Origin: Mytilus galloprovincialis
Taxonomy: Eukaryota > Mollusca > Bivalvia > Mytilida > Mytilidae
NCBI RefSeq assembly: GCF_965363235.1
Contig: NC_134848.1
Span: forward strand, 58,304,181 to 58,368,180
Direction: 5' to 3'
DNA: 64,000 nt
This document shows positions 10,611 through 22,900 of this stretch, one piece after another. The notes beneath the pieces were generated by a model. That model saw nothing but the letters and a program-made list of their open reading frames with translations. It made no database searches and was not told the origin of the DNA. The position numbers were made by a program, and so were the translations under genes. Every line of letters starts with the position of its first letter. Positions within the stretch are counted from its first letter, which is position 1.

Positions 10611-11029
10611 CACAGCTACTTTTGCATAGGTACTATTTCTGTACTAAGAATCTGTAGTACTGGAAATTTACTTAGATATTCAGTACTATTTTGTTACTTT
10701 AAAATTATTTTAATATTTAGGTACCTGTATTTTACAATACTTAATTTGTGCTTGGAATTTAGGTACTACAGATTTTTGGTTACTACCGTTACATTTTCAG
10801 CATTTTGAAACTTTTTCTATTTCAAATCTCTTAAAATTATGATTTTCAAATATGGAATATTGCATTATTTCTGTACCGAAATATTTAGTACAAATCAAGT
10901 ACTGTAAAATACAAGTACCTAAATATTACAATAATTTTAAAGTAAAGAAATAGTACTAAATATTAAATGTAAATTTTCAGTAGTACATATATTTAGTACA
11001 GAAATAGTACCTATGCAAAAGTAGCTGTG
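10611..11029. mobile_element. 419-bp MITE with TA target duplication
   Basis: Left end CACAGCTACTTTTGCATAGG and right end its inverse, each flanked outward by TA (10609-10610 and 11030-11031). The inverted similarity continues inward through TACTATTTCTGTACTA and, with gaps, over more than 100 bp per arm, so the strand could fold back on itself. TA duplication and short length fit a Tc1/mariner-type non-autonomous element. Confidence 0.75.
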
Positions 11030-11031
11030 TA

Positions 11032-12310
11032 ATAGTTTCTTTTATTCATATATTGACATTCAGGTGGGTTTACAAATTTGGTTTCCCGATCCGAAATCCG
11101 CGGAAGGATCTAAATCCCGAGGATTTATCAATAAATGAAAGTTTTCGGTATTGCAGGTTTAATTAAATATGTATTTGCTACGTTTAAAAAACTCACCCGC
11201 CAATCGGCAAATCTCGGGTGACTCCTCTTTTCTCCATCTATCCGTTATATTAATATTTATATTTAGTTAACCAAAGAATAACAATTACGTAAAAACAGTG
11301 TAAAAAAGTACACAAAGACAGCATAATAGTCCTGTTAAATGCGTCCCTGTTTTGAAAAAAGGAAACAATTCCATAAAAGAAAATGATATTTTGTTCTTAA
11401 CAATTTAAATATTTGTTAGTGGTTTCACATTGATTACAAAAGAAAATATCGCAAAGTAAAGATTTTATCGATTCACACTTTCCAATGACTAGTAACCGTG
11501 ATATCATGAACTCTAAATATGTTTTTCCGCAACTATATGTTCAAATACATTACTCAATTAGGTCAATTTTTTCACTATTTTTTTATATATACTTTTGTGC
11601 TAAATTTAATTACGCCTTGTATGTCAAACGTAAAGAAGAATGTTTATCTGAAAATAAGTATTAACGACATTTCTGTAAAATATTAAAAAATACATAAAAA
11701 AGGTTTGCATTCTAATTTTGTTTAATATTTAATATGTACTATTCAAGCTGTGAACATGGAGTGTCGTACTCAGGTTTATAAGATATATTCAGTTTGTTTT
11801 CCCTTTTTTTTAAAGTCTTAGTCAATTGATATAATCGCCGTAAGTACTAGAACATTAATAACTCAGTTGGATGCGTCAGTGTGGTCTTCTACCAGACGTT
11901 TATAAAATACGTAATTAAAATATGAACAGATCAACTTCTAGTATGAGTTTTGACTTATGCATCAAAATGAACATAACAGTCAAAAGATAAAATATCTATC
12001 CAAATTGTTTAACAGTGTAAACATTAAAAAATAGTGATTTTATCATCACATACAATAACTCGGAAGTCTTCTAGGTGGATCACAATATCTGACAGCCTTA
12101 TAAATATATAAGATGGGCTTTGTTTAATTTCTTATCTGAGTGTACATGTCTTACAAAAATTGATAATATCAAATTCATATTTATTTTTTTCCCGTAAAAA
12201 ATGTAACTTTCCTCATTTGTTCTCTGATTATAGATTAACTTGGTTTATATAATAAATATGAAAATGAAATTAAGTTGTACATTTTGATTAGAGAGAAGAG
12301 TAAATAACAT
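11032..12310. other. No supported feature
   Basis: AT-rich sequence. On the minus strand a short ATG frame ends at a good donor (GGCGG then GTGAGT, near 11199), which could be a first exon, but no acceptor or partner exon supports it. Confidence 0.35.
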
Positions 12311-13067
12311 CTATGATGGAGAGTTGTCTCATTGGCACTCATACCACATCTTCCTATAGCTATGATGGAGAGTTGTCTCATTGGCACTCATACCACATCT
12401 TTTTATAGCTATGATGGAGAGTTGTCTCATTGGCACTCATACCACATCTTCCTATACCTATGATGGAAAGTTGTCTCATTGGCACTCATACCACATCTTC
12501 CTATAGCTATGATGGAGAGTTGTCTCATTGGCACTCATACCACATCTTCCTATACCTATGATGGAGAGTTGTCTCATTGGCACTCATACCACATCTTTCT
12601 ATAGCTATGCCTAGTCCTGACATCATTGGCACTCATACCACATCTTCCTATATCTATGATGGAGAGTTGTCTCATTGGCACTCATACCACATCTTCCTAT
12701 AGCTATGGTGGAGAGTTGTCTCATTGGCACTCATACCACATCTTCCTATAGCTATGGTGGAGAGTTGTCTCATTGGCACTCATACCACATCTTCCTATAG
12801 CTATGGTGGAGAGTTGTCTCATTGGCACTCATACCACATCTTCCTATAGCTATGCCTAGTCCTTGACATCATTGGCACTCATACCAAATCTTCCTATAGT
12901 TATGATGGAGAGTTGTCTCATTGGCACTCATACCACATCTTCCTATAGCTATGGTGGAGAGTTGTCTCATTGGCACTCATACCACATCTTCCTATAGCTA
13001 TGCCTAGTCCTTGACATCATTGGCACTCATACCACATCTTCCTATAGCTATGCCTAGTCCTTGACAT
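12311..13067 (+). repeat. 49-bp minisatellite derived from the end of family A
   Basis: About 15 head-to-tail units of 49-50 bp, each containing GAGTTGTCTCATTGGCACTC, then ATACCACATCTTCCTATAG. Two unit types alternate: one with CTATGATGGAGAG or CTATGGTGGAGAG at its start, and one with CTATGCCTAGTCCTTGACATC replacing the GAGTTGTCTC part. The shared sequence is the terminal segment of dispersed family A, so the array arose by amplification of a transposon end. Confidence 0.92.
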
Positions 13068-13110
13068 TGTTAGACATTCATTCTATGCAACTGTACAACT
13101 TACTAATGTT

Positions 13111-13400
13111 TTAACACTTCGGTGTTGACATGAACATCAATTATATGGTCATTTTTATAAATTTTCTGTTTACAAAACTTTGAATTTTTCGAAAAAAATA
13201 AGGATTTTCTTACCCCAGGAGTAGATGACCTTAGCCGTATTTGGCACAACTTTTTGGAATTTTGGGTCCTCAATGATCTTCAACTTTGTATTTAATTGGC
13301 TTTTTTAACTATTTTAATCTGAGCGTCACTGATGAGTCTTATGTAGACGAAACGCGCGTCTGGCGTATAAAATTATAATCCTGGTACTTTTGATAACTAT
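13111..13400 (+). repeat. Family D copy
   Basis: Runs from TTAACACTTCGGTGTTGACA through TTTGGGTCCTCAATGATC to the GACGAAACGCGCGTCTGG core and CCTGGTACTTTTGATAACTA. It starts directly after the minisatellite. Confidence 0.75.
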
Positions 13401-13689
13401 TAACTCATTTATTCAATTGGCCAGTGCTTCTTTGGAGTTGGATTTATTTCCCCTTCCATAGGAAGAGAATTAGTATTTAACAAATGTATTCTAATAAACT
13501 ATATTTTATAAATTTGGGCATTTGGACAAATGTTGATATCATGCTCCTAGAGACATGTTATTTCGAGAAATTGTCAGTTTTTAGTATAAATACTATTAAA
13601 GATACTAATTTTTCTGCACCAGATGAGAATTTCGACAATATAAAATTGGTATTGACCCAAACTCGAGATTGACATGGACGATTATGCAG

Positions 13690-13985
13690 TGTGCGGAGTA
13701 TAAAAAACTCCAACATGAACATGATAAAAGAGGGACAAAAGATACCAGAGGGACAGTCAAACTCATAAATCGAAAATAAACTGGCAACGCCATGACTAAA
13801 ATGAAAAAGACAAACAGACAAATAATAGAGGACAACATAGAAAACTAAAGAATAAGCAACACGAACCCCACATAAAACTAGGGGTTATTTCAGTTGCTCC
13901 GAAAGGGTAAGCAGATCCTGCTCCACATGTGTCACCCGTCGTGTTGTTCATGTTATAACAAATCCGATAAGAGAACTGATGTTGT
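13690..13985 (+). repeat. Family B copy
   Basis: Contains ACCAGAGGGACAGTCAAACT, ACAAACAGACAAATAATAG and the GGGTAAGCAGATCCTGCTCC core, ending near ACAAATCCGATAAGAG. Related copies lie at 26060-26300, 28025-28185 and, degraded, 18720-18800 and 29873-29960. Confidence 0.75.
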
Positions 13986-14319
13986 GTTCATAATGGCATA
14001 AAGTACAATTTTTTTTCTATTTGATTAGCATGAAAAAACGTTAAAGTCAAATCGTGCGTCTCAACGCTTGAAACAGTATATATATTGTTTTTTTTTTGTT
14101 TTTTTTTTTTATCAAAATGAATAATTAATGATGTCTTAAATAAATTCATTCGTGTACAATTAGTGTGCTAAGAGTGAATTACTTCTGACCTGCTCCATTG
14201 CAAGAAATAGGGCTAAGAAATTTTTTTTTATTGTCGTTCCAGATGTCATGTCGTCAAATCTTGTATTTTCAACTTTTGTTAATATATTATTCAGGTTAGT
14301 TATGGCCAATGTGTCATGG

Positions 14320-15300
14320 GCAGTTTGGTTTTGTCAAAAATCATAGACAGTGTGTTTACGTCACAAATCATGGACAATGTGTTCTTGTAACAAATCATGA
14401 GCAGTGTGTTTTTGTCATTAATTATGTAAAATGTGTTCTTGTCATAAATCATGACAATATGTTCTTGTAACAAATCATGGAAAGTGTGTTCTTGGTATAA
14501 ATCATAAACATTATGTAATGGTCTTAAATCATAGACAATGTGTTCTTGTCATAAACAATGGACAATATTTTCTTGTCATTAATTAAGGACAATGTGTTCT
14601 TTGGTTCAATAACAGACAATGTGTTCTTATTATCTTATCATAAATCATGCACGGTGTGTTTAATCATGAAAATGAACAATGTATTCTTGTCATAAATCTT
14701 GGACAACTTGTTTTGTCACAAACCATTGACAGTGTATTCTTGTCATAAATGATGGGTACTGTGGTAGTCTTCAATTATAGACCATACATCATGGAAAGTG
14801 TGTTCTTGTCATAAATCATGGTGTGATGGTATTTTCTTAGATTATCAACAAATTGTTCTTAGCAAAATTACGTACATCGTGGAAAGTGTGTTCTTCTCAT
14901 CAATCATTGAAAGTGTGTTCTTGTCATATATAATTGACATTGTGGTATTGTTAAAATTATACACAATTTGTTCTTATCATTCATTGCGGACATTTTGTTC
15001 ATTCATTGATCTTGGACAATGGGTTTTGTCCTAAATCATGAACATTTTGTTCTTTATTGACTATGTGTTTTTCTTCATAAATCTTGTACAATAAGTTCCT
15101 GTCATAAACCATGAACAATGTGTTCTTTTTCTTTATCATGAACATTGTTTTCTTTATTGACTATGTATTTTTGTCATTTATCATGTACAACAGGGTCCTT
15201 TCATAAATCATGTACAACAGGTTCTTTTCATAAATCATGTACAACAGGTTCTTGTTAAAAATCATGGACAATATGTTCCTGTCATGAATTATGTTCTAGT
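14320..15300 (+). repeat. Degenerate minisatellite, about 28-bp unit
   Basis: Roughly 30 or more diverged units with consensus near AAATCATGGACAATGTG, then TTCTTGTCAT. Units range from about 24 to 32 bp and many carry substitutions, so the array is old. Apparent short frames here are products of the periodic sequence. Confidence 0.88.
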
Positions 15301-15474
15301 CTACAACGTTGGCTATTCTTAAAGAAAACCATAGCTCAAGTTGAGAGACATAGGTTTTAAGAAGAATACACACATACATCCTTTAACTTATATCATGTAA
15401 TATTCTTTCAAAAGATGTTAGGCAGTACAGTGTACTATTCAAACTATATCTTTTTTTTCAGTGTTTATATTAAA

Positions 15475-15670
15475 AAGAAGATGTGGTATGAGTGCCAATG
15501 AAACAACTGTCCACAAGAGACCGAAATGACTCAGACATTAACAACTATAGGTAACCGTATGGCCTTCAACAATGAGCAAAGCCCATAGCGCATAGTCAGC
15601 TATAAAAGGCCCCGATATGAAAATGTAAAACAATTCAAACGAGAAAACTAACGGCCTTATTTATATAAAG
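15475..15670 (-). repeat. Family A copy (reverse)
   Basis: AAGAAGATGTGGTATGAGTG at the low end, then CAACAATGAGCAAAGCCCAT, CAGCTATAAAAGGCCCCGAT and ACGGCCTTATTTATATAAAG: the inverse of the family A terminal 190 bp. Confidence 0.8.
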
Positions 15671-16545
15671 AAATTAAGCCTTTAAAGATATCAGTGCTCA
15701 AGCTCCAACACATTTCCTAGTTATACCAAATAAAACCAATTGTTAAGTTATTTAATGCTGAAGATACTGACGAACAGGCAATAATTATGTTATTTTTACT
15801 TTCAGTGTGTTACCTTCAGTAATGTAGCACCAGCTCTGATCAATATACTTGTCCTTCATAAGAAACCTTTAATCAGGCATAAAGACTCTGATGAACAGGT
15901 AATACTTGTTACCAGGGAATTACAGTTTACTTTGGGTTCATTTTTATTCGTGGGGCACTAATTTGTTTTAATTTATCATATATCAATTTAATTGTGAATG
16001 GTTATCAGTGATTCACATTTTTTTCTGAAAATTTGTTTGTTTTTGTAGATGAATAAATATAGTTACAATCCTTCAAAATTCTAATGCAGTTAAAACTGCA
16101 TGTTTTTTTTTGTTTTTTTTTTTTATCATTTTAGTTATTTGGACATTTATTTTAGTGAACTGTAAGTTTTTGAAGGTACAGTAGCAAATGCTTTTGCACT
16201 TGTTTAAGTTATGTGTATTCGTTCTACGAAAGGAAATACAAGACACGTTACAAAATTGTAGATTTTCTCAATGTATGCATTGCATACGGCTGAGCCATTA
16301 TCATCCTGTATTTTTAAGACTATATATATCAATTTTTATTTGAGTACTGTTTTTAATATTTTCTTTCACAAATGTCGAAAAGTAAAGTGCATATGTATCT
16401 GAAAGTCATTCTAGTAAGCAATATATCTATATGATCCAGGTTTTTCTCATCAGGTTGGTAATTATTGCTACATCAACTGACCATGTTTTTCGGCCGAATT
16501 CATATTGTTCATAGGCTTTGTGCCTTCTTTACGATGTTTTTTGTC
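15671..16545. other. Sequence 3' of the WSC gene: nothing recognised
   Basis: AT-rich DNA downstream of the WSC gene stop. It probably includes the 3' untranslated region, but no polyadenylation signal was chosen with confidence. Confidence 0.35.
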
Positions 16546-16904
16546 TTACATTGAGTTAATTCGTTTGCGTTTGTTGCGACGAGAGCGTCTTCTATGGAAG
16601 TAAATGCAACAATTAAGCAAGTCTATAGAGACCAGAATAACCACAGGGAGAATGAGAAATACAATACATCCCCATCCAATAAATTGTGCAGGTTGTGTTT
16701 TGTTAACTGCTGAGGTCCTCTTTCGAACCTCTTTTGTTACTGCTTTTTTGTCCACAGTCATTTCTGGTAATATATTCTGATAAAAATGTTGGAGGATTAT
16801 TTCTGTTGCTTCTGAGTCTGTAATATCCATTTCATCAAGAAAATGCCATTTTGTATTAACTAAGCTTTTTGGACATTCGCACAACATTTTCTTGTGATTG
16901 ACTC
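16546..16904 (-). CDS. WSC gene exon 5 (transmembrane helix and tail)
   Basis: Acceptor TTTTATTTCAG; 359 bp to a TGA stop at 16546-16548. It holds the CECPKSL motif, a predicted helical segment, one transmembrane stretch rich in I, V and L, and a strongly basic cytoplasmic end. A family A repeat begins in the intron about 20 bp upstream of this exon. Confidence 0.86.
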
Positions 16905-19900
16905 CTGAAATAAAACAAAAGATATAAGACAGAATATGTGGTATGATTGCCAATGAGAAAACTCTTTCGAAGAGACTAAAATGACACAGAAATTAACAGC
17001 TATAGGTCATCGTTCCGTTTCAAACATGATACAAGAATTACCGTCGGCTATAAAAAGCACCGAAATGACAAATGTAAAACATTTAAAAAAAAAAAAAACC
17101 TAAAGACCTATAGGCATATTCATCTCTGAGTGCTACGTTTTAGTTCCGAAATTATTCAGAAGATAACATCTTAAATAATTCTAGCTGACAAGTTAATAAA
17201 AAGTAAAAGATAAAGAGGTCGAAAATACCCAGGAGACATTCGAATATCAATTTACAAAAAAACACAAAAACAAACGCAAGTAGAAACTAGTTCAAAAGAA
17301 ACAGTATACAGATTAATCAACATCAAACCCACCCCCCTCCAAATACAACATCAATAATACATGTAATAGTAGCTGTGGAACCGTAGCTCTTATGGTGATT
17401 TGTGACCAAAGTATATCATGTCTATGGTCAGCAAATATATTGGTTCATTAAAAATTACAGAATATTTATTTTTTCCTTCGATTGGTTTTGTTGTAAATTC
17501 AGCACGATCAATTAAAAATGCATCAGCAATCTTATCATCTATTTTGGCATTATCATATCCCCTTGACATTAGTTAGATTGTTTATCAATTTGTTATGTCC
17601 ACTTGTGTTTCCTATCTGCCGCACATGCAATAAATCCTCAGAATACATGTTGTGAGTTGCATCTAATTTGATGCAGATAGAGACAAGAATAAGTTTCTTT
17701 GAAATATATTTTAAGGTCAAGAATGCCACGCAGCAAATATTACGCCATATCCCATCTGCAATAGTTATTGTCCAAACGTTCCATTGTGGACATAGTTCAT
17801 GGCAACGTTCAATTTTGTATTGACTTTTTGAATTAAACTTGGAGTTCATTTTTTTATATTTACATTGTGTTTCAAATAGCTACATAGACTTACTGTCCGT
17901 TGTTGAAAGAGCTACATCTGTGTTTGTATATGTTGAAGTCTGACTCGTTACAGTTGAAATTGAATATGGAAGATTTTCAGAAGATGTTCTGAAAGATTCC
18001 GTCGTTGCTTTTTCTGGAGATGTGTCAGTGGTTGTCATTTCCGTGGAGGTTGTAGTAGGCATTTCTTCTGTAGCTAGTGACGTTGCAGTAGTCATTTGCG
18101 TAATTTTAGTAGTCACTGGCTCAGGTGTCCGATCTGTATAAAATGGAATAATTGACATCATTCTATACGATATATCTACAATGTGTTGATATTCAAACGT
18201 GTGTTAATGATTTAAATGTCTTTTTTTGTTGTAAAAGTTCATAAATTATACTGAAAAATTAGATTGAACAGTAATTACAATAAACTCACACATGTAGATA
18301 CCAGGCTTAACATTTTTCACCAGCAAATAAAATAACAATTAAAAAAGGCTAAATTAAGTACGGCATTGAAGAGCAGCAGGAAGCAAAATTCCCCAAATTG
18401 TAATCAATTTCTGTTAAGATAATTCGTGAGGTAGAAAAATCTTAGCACTGTAAATTTCAACATTAATTTTTAATTACGAGCATATCAATGAATATTCATG
18501 TAAACATAGAAGCTGGATTGAATATAGAAATATGGCATTATGGCATTACACAACATGATAAAACCATTCTTAGTTGCGTTTAACCGACTACTTTATCCAA
18601 CTGCAATTGCACCTGAATTTTTACGATTTCGATGTCAAAAATGTCATAGCCAGTTTGTAAAAATTTTTAATGCATACATAAACATGAAACATAATGTATT
18701 AGATATAAAATAGGGCCAAAATATACCAAAGTCGAAATCAAACTGACAAATGAAGGCAACAACTAGAAATGACTAAAAGACAAACAACAGTCAACAAACA
18801 CAGCATACATATATAAAATTAAAATTCTGAAGCATCTATCCTTTCCGTTACAGCTATATATTCCTAATTAGTAGCTGTTCTTCCCGTTTTTCGATGCAAA
18901 AATCCAGATATAAAAAAAGTAGGAAATCGAAAAATTCAGTATCAGCATCATTCTTAGACAGATTCGCATATGACTAACCTCTTATACTGAGTAAAAAAGT
19001 TTAACATAATGTATTTTGATTCACAAACCTTAAGATGATAAACAATTCGAAAATTGCAGAAATAAATCTGGATGTTTTAATATACAATTGTATCTAAATA
19101 ATAGTGCACTTAATCTTTGTTTCTTTTTTCTTTGACACATGCAGAATACCATCGTTGATTATTGTTAGTATAGTTTTGTTTCACTTTAAATAATTATGTG
19201 TTGCTTAACTTAGATATGATTATTATTTCCTTTCATTATAATTGCGATTTCGACATGACAGACCAAAATATGAGAATGACTATTGCAAGTTCTTATTATT
19301 CGGATACCCATCCAATTGAATTCTATTGCAATAGTATAAACCTCTTAATAATTTCCGTATATACAGTATAAACTTATTGTCCATCAGCTAGTGTTCAAAA
19401 GCGCTCTAGTTAAGGAGTTTGTGTTACACCCCAGGGTACCACGATTGTTTTGGATAGAATTTAACTTCATTATCTTATTGATAAAATAACAAGGTGTTAG
19501 ACTAAACAAAAAGTGTCCAAAAGAGGTTTAAAAACGTCCCTTTCAATGGTCCCCTCATTAAGCTATCACGACTAAGTAATTTTAAATATTTTTTTTTTAT
19601 TATAAAGCGATTAAAAAAAATTAGAGTGTAAGTTTAAACAACTAAAACAGATATAAAACTATCATATTTAATGTAACTCTGAAGAATTTTTGTTTAAAAA
19701 AAATGTTTATTTACATAACAAACAATTCGATTTTTTGGGTTAAGATTGAGGAATATTTTCTCATTTCATTAAGAAATTCGCAATACTATTATCCGTTTTT
19801 GTGAATTAAACTTTAAATTTGACCAGTATGCAATGTTTAAACTATTTGCAGTATTTATATATCGTCTTAAATATGAATTATTCAATAAAACATATGTACG

Positions 19901-22900
19901 TGCAAATACTCGTGAAATACCGGAAATCATCACATTACCGTCTTCGATTCAGTCGACAATATATTCATACCTGAGTGCACACATAAGCACTTTAAGCTTA
20001 TCAATTTGCAACTGAAAACAAACATTAAATTGTCGATTATGTTGTTTTTGTGAGACAAATTATTTTATAAAGTAAATGTGTAACAAAATATTTAGGAAAA
20101 AAATGACAAATTAAAGATATTTTTTTGCGTTCTTAAGGTGGCACGGTAGTATTTGCATTCCAGAATTTAGGTTGCTCTTTTGTGTACCCTACTTAGGTTA
20201 ATGTATCTAAACAGTGTGATTGGACAAAAAATACAGTATCAACTGAACATACTTTCCCAAACTGAGGGATGAATCAGGTGTAGAAAAATATGAAATAATT
20301 TTACATACAGATGAAAATGAATTTTTGAGAATTTTTTTTAATTTTGTATTCACTACACCATAAAAGACCTAAAAACACTAGTGGCCTTAGGTATTTAAAT
20401 ATAGCAAAAAAAGTAAACGGTCATGATACATATTCAAATTCATTTCTAAATAGTAAAATAAAAGTACTTCAGTTAACTGTGAATGTAGAATTTTTTGCAG
20501 TGTTAGAAAGTGGTGAAAATTCTAAAAAGGCTATCATTATCCCTATGGGCCAGGAAATACTACCGTGCCACCTTAAAGGGTGTACTCTCGAACTCAATAA
20601 CGGTGTGCTTGTTTACATTTTGTGTTTAGCTATAGTGTCGTGATTGAGTTAAGATTGTTAAGTCATTCAATCGACAAACATTGCTTTGAACGAAGGTCAA
20701 ATAGTCAGTTGGGAAATTTGTTAAGACTTTTTACTTTCTTTGGCACAAAATTATGTCGATTTGACAGACCATCTGGTTACTATTTATTTGCTTTTCGTAA
20801 TGTATACATTGTTCCTCATTTGATAGTGTTTTTTTCATTTTTCTTCCTTCTTACTTGGTTATATTGCTTCACTGTTCAATGAATTTAGTCTTGTTTTATA
20901 AACTGTGTACATATTGTCAAATGATTTTGTTACTTTGTTTGAATTCAGTGTATTGCATATGACCGTCAAAACTATTCCCGATACATGTCAGTCTATTTGC
21001 TTCATATGCAAAATATGCAAAATATTCATCCTGATGCGCATGAATATCTTTCATCTGGTTTTTTTTGTGTTCAGAGAAGCTCTCATGGATTTTCGAGATC
21101 TCCAGTTGACCTAACAATCGAGCAAACATTGAACAGAGATACAAAAACAAGAGTTGGCATTGTTGGTTTCAGTTTAAGTAAAAGTTTTGTTTAATGTTGG
21201 TTGTTAAATGCACATGAAAGAGCTTCAATATCATCAACATGTCGAGATTTGGCAGTAATTATTAACCCTGAAACATCCGCACAAAGAAAACTTGGACAAC
21301 TCAAATGATGCGAGAAGAAAACAGACTATTAAACTTGGTTCAGACACTGCAAAGGTCGATAAATCCATTTGAAACATCATCTGAGCAGTTATCTGGCTTG
21401 TCCTCGGGAACTGTTGCTTCTTCGGAATTAAGGTGCAACCTTCCAAACGCGTATGAAAAGGGAAAGTCGGCATCATAAAATGTCATTAATGAACGGCTTA
21501 TTCAAAAGTCAACCAATATCTTCAAACCAATCAAAAGACAATCATTGCTTACATTTTCAACAAAGGAAATAAAAGGTTAACAGTTAATGGCTGATAAGAA
21601 AGCAGATAAAAATCTTTTTGGTAGCCTGCTTGTCATAGTCCAGACAAGACAGTTGGATATGCGAGAGGTACTCCAGTTTGAATTAGTTCCTCTTCAATGA
21701 TTTCTTGCAAACGTTGATGATACACCTGTAAAGACAAATAAATCTGTCCTGGTTGGTCTTTTAGAAAAGGGCGTTGAACAAATGCAAGCCATTCCTGAGG
21801 AAAGGATGTGGATATTTGATGGTACGGCAGTTATTCAATCCTTTACTAGGATTTCAAGTACTTTTTCTGATTTGGCAAATGTTGTTTTTAAAACCATCCT
21901 TTCAGTTTCAAAAAGAGCTCCCTGCATTGATTTTGTCACTGATCAATATCCAACAATATCCAAAAAAAATTAGAACGGGATCGCAGGTCCTTGGGAGGGC
22001 AAATCATTACAATAATTTCGAGACCATCACAATCGTGTCCTCGGCAATGGAAGAAATTTTTGTCAGTAGAAACAAAGTTGCTCTTGTTGAATTCTTTGTG
22101 TCGGAATGGAGTAAACAATCCTATATATTTACACTTGAAGGAATTGATTTATTTGTATCACATGGAAGTATGTGCCACAAAATTTCTGTTGAAAATGAAA
22201 TAGTGACAAGTGTAAAATGCACTGAGCTTCTAGGCAAACAGGAAGAAGCCGACACAAAAATGTTTCTTCATGCAAAACACGCAGCTGACAAAGGTTACGA
22301 TTCCATTGTAATACAATCTCCTGACACTGATGTGGAAGTATTGGCCTGCTATTTTCAGATTTGCATCAGTTCAAATATTATTCTTCTGACAGGTACGTCT
22401 TTCAAATGCAGATTATTAAATGTGCAATCAATGTGCACAAAATTTGGGGAGAGTGTTTGTAGAGCACTGCCAGGATGTCACGCCTTTACTGGTTGTGATT
22501 CAGTTAGTGCTTTGTCTGGTAAAGGAAAAATCAAAGCATTCGGCGTTTTGAGACGTTCTGTGGAGTTTTCAGAAGGTCTATCCCGTCTTGGTGAAACTAT
22601 TGAAGAGGTAGGCGCAGAACTGTCAAAAACACTCGAGAGTTTTGTGTGTGCTATATCATGTATATATGGCTACGAGAATAATAACATCAATGAATTAAGA
22701 TTCAGAATTTTTTGCAATGCAAAAAACATTCATTGTCATCAACTGCCCCCAACGAAAGATGCAATGTTAAAGCACATCAAACGAGCCAACTTTCAGGCAA
22801 AGATTTGGAAAGATGCTCTTCAATACAACACTGTTCCATCGCCAAACAACCATGTTTGTTTTGTTAAAAAAGAACGATTTGATCAGCATCAATTGGCTAG

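Noticed and set aside
10464-10808. 114-codon plus-strand frame
   Set aside because: Overlaps the TA-flanked MITE and reads through its inverted repeat.
11150-11250. Short minus-strand ATG frame with a good donor (GGCGG/GTGAGT), candidate first exon of GGT
   Set aside because: Phase does not match GGT exon a and the peptide does not resemble a GGT N-terminus.
14798-15034. Frames within the 28-bp array
   Set aside because: They arise from the periodic unit, not from coding selection.
17553-17849. 98-codon minus-strand frame in WSC intron 4, with several Cys and Trp
   Set aside because: No acceptor and donor pair places it in the gene; exons 4 and 5 already join in phase. Kept in mind as a possible cryptic exon only.
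20344-20643. 99-codon plus-strand frame
   Set aside because: Most of it lies inside the TTAA MITE and crosses its inverted end.
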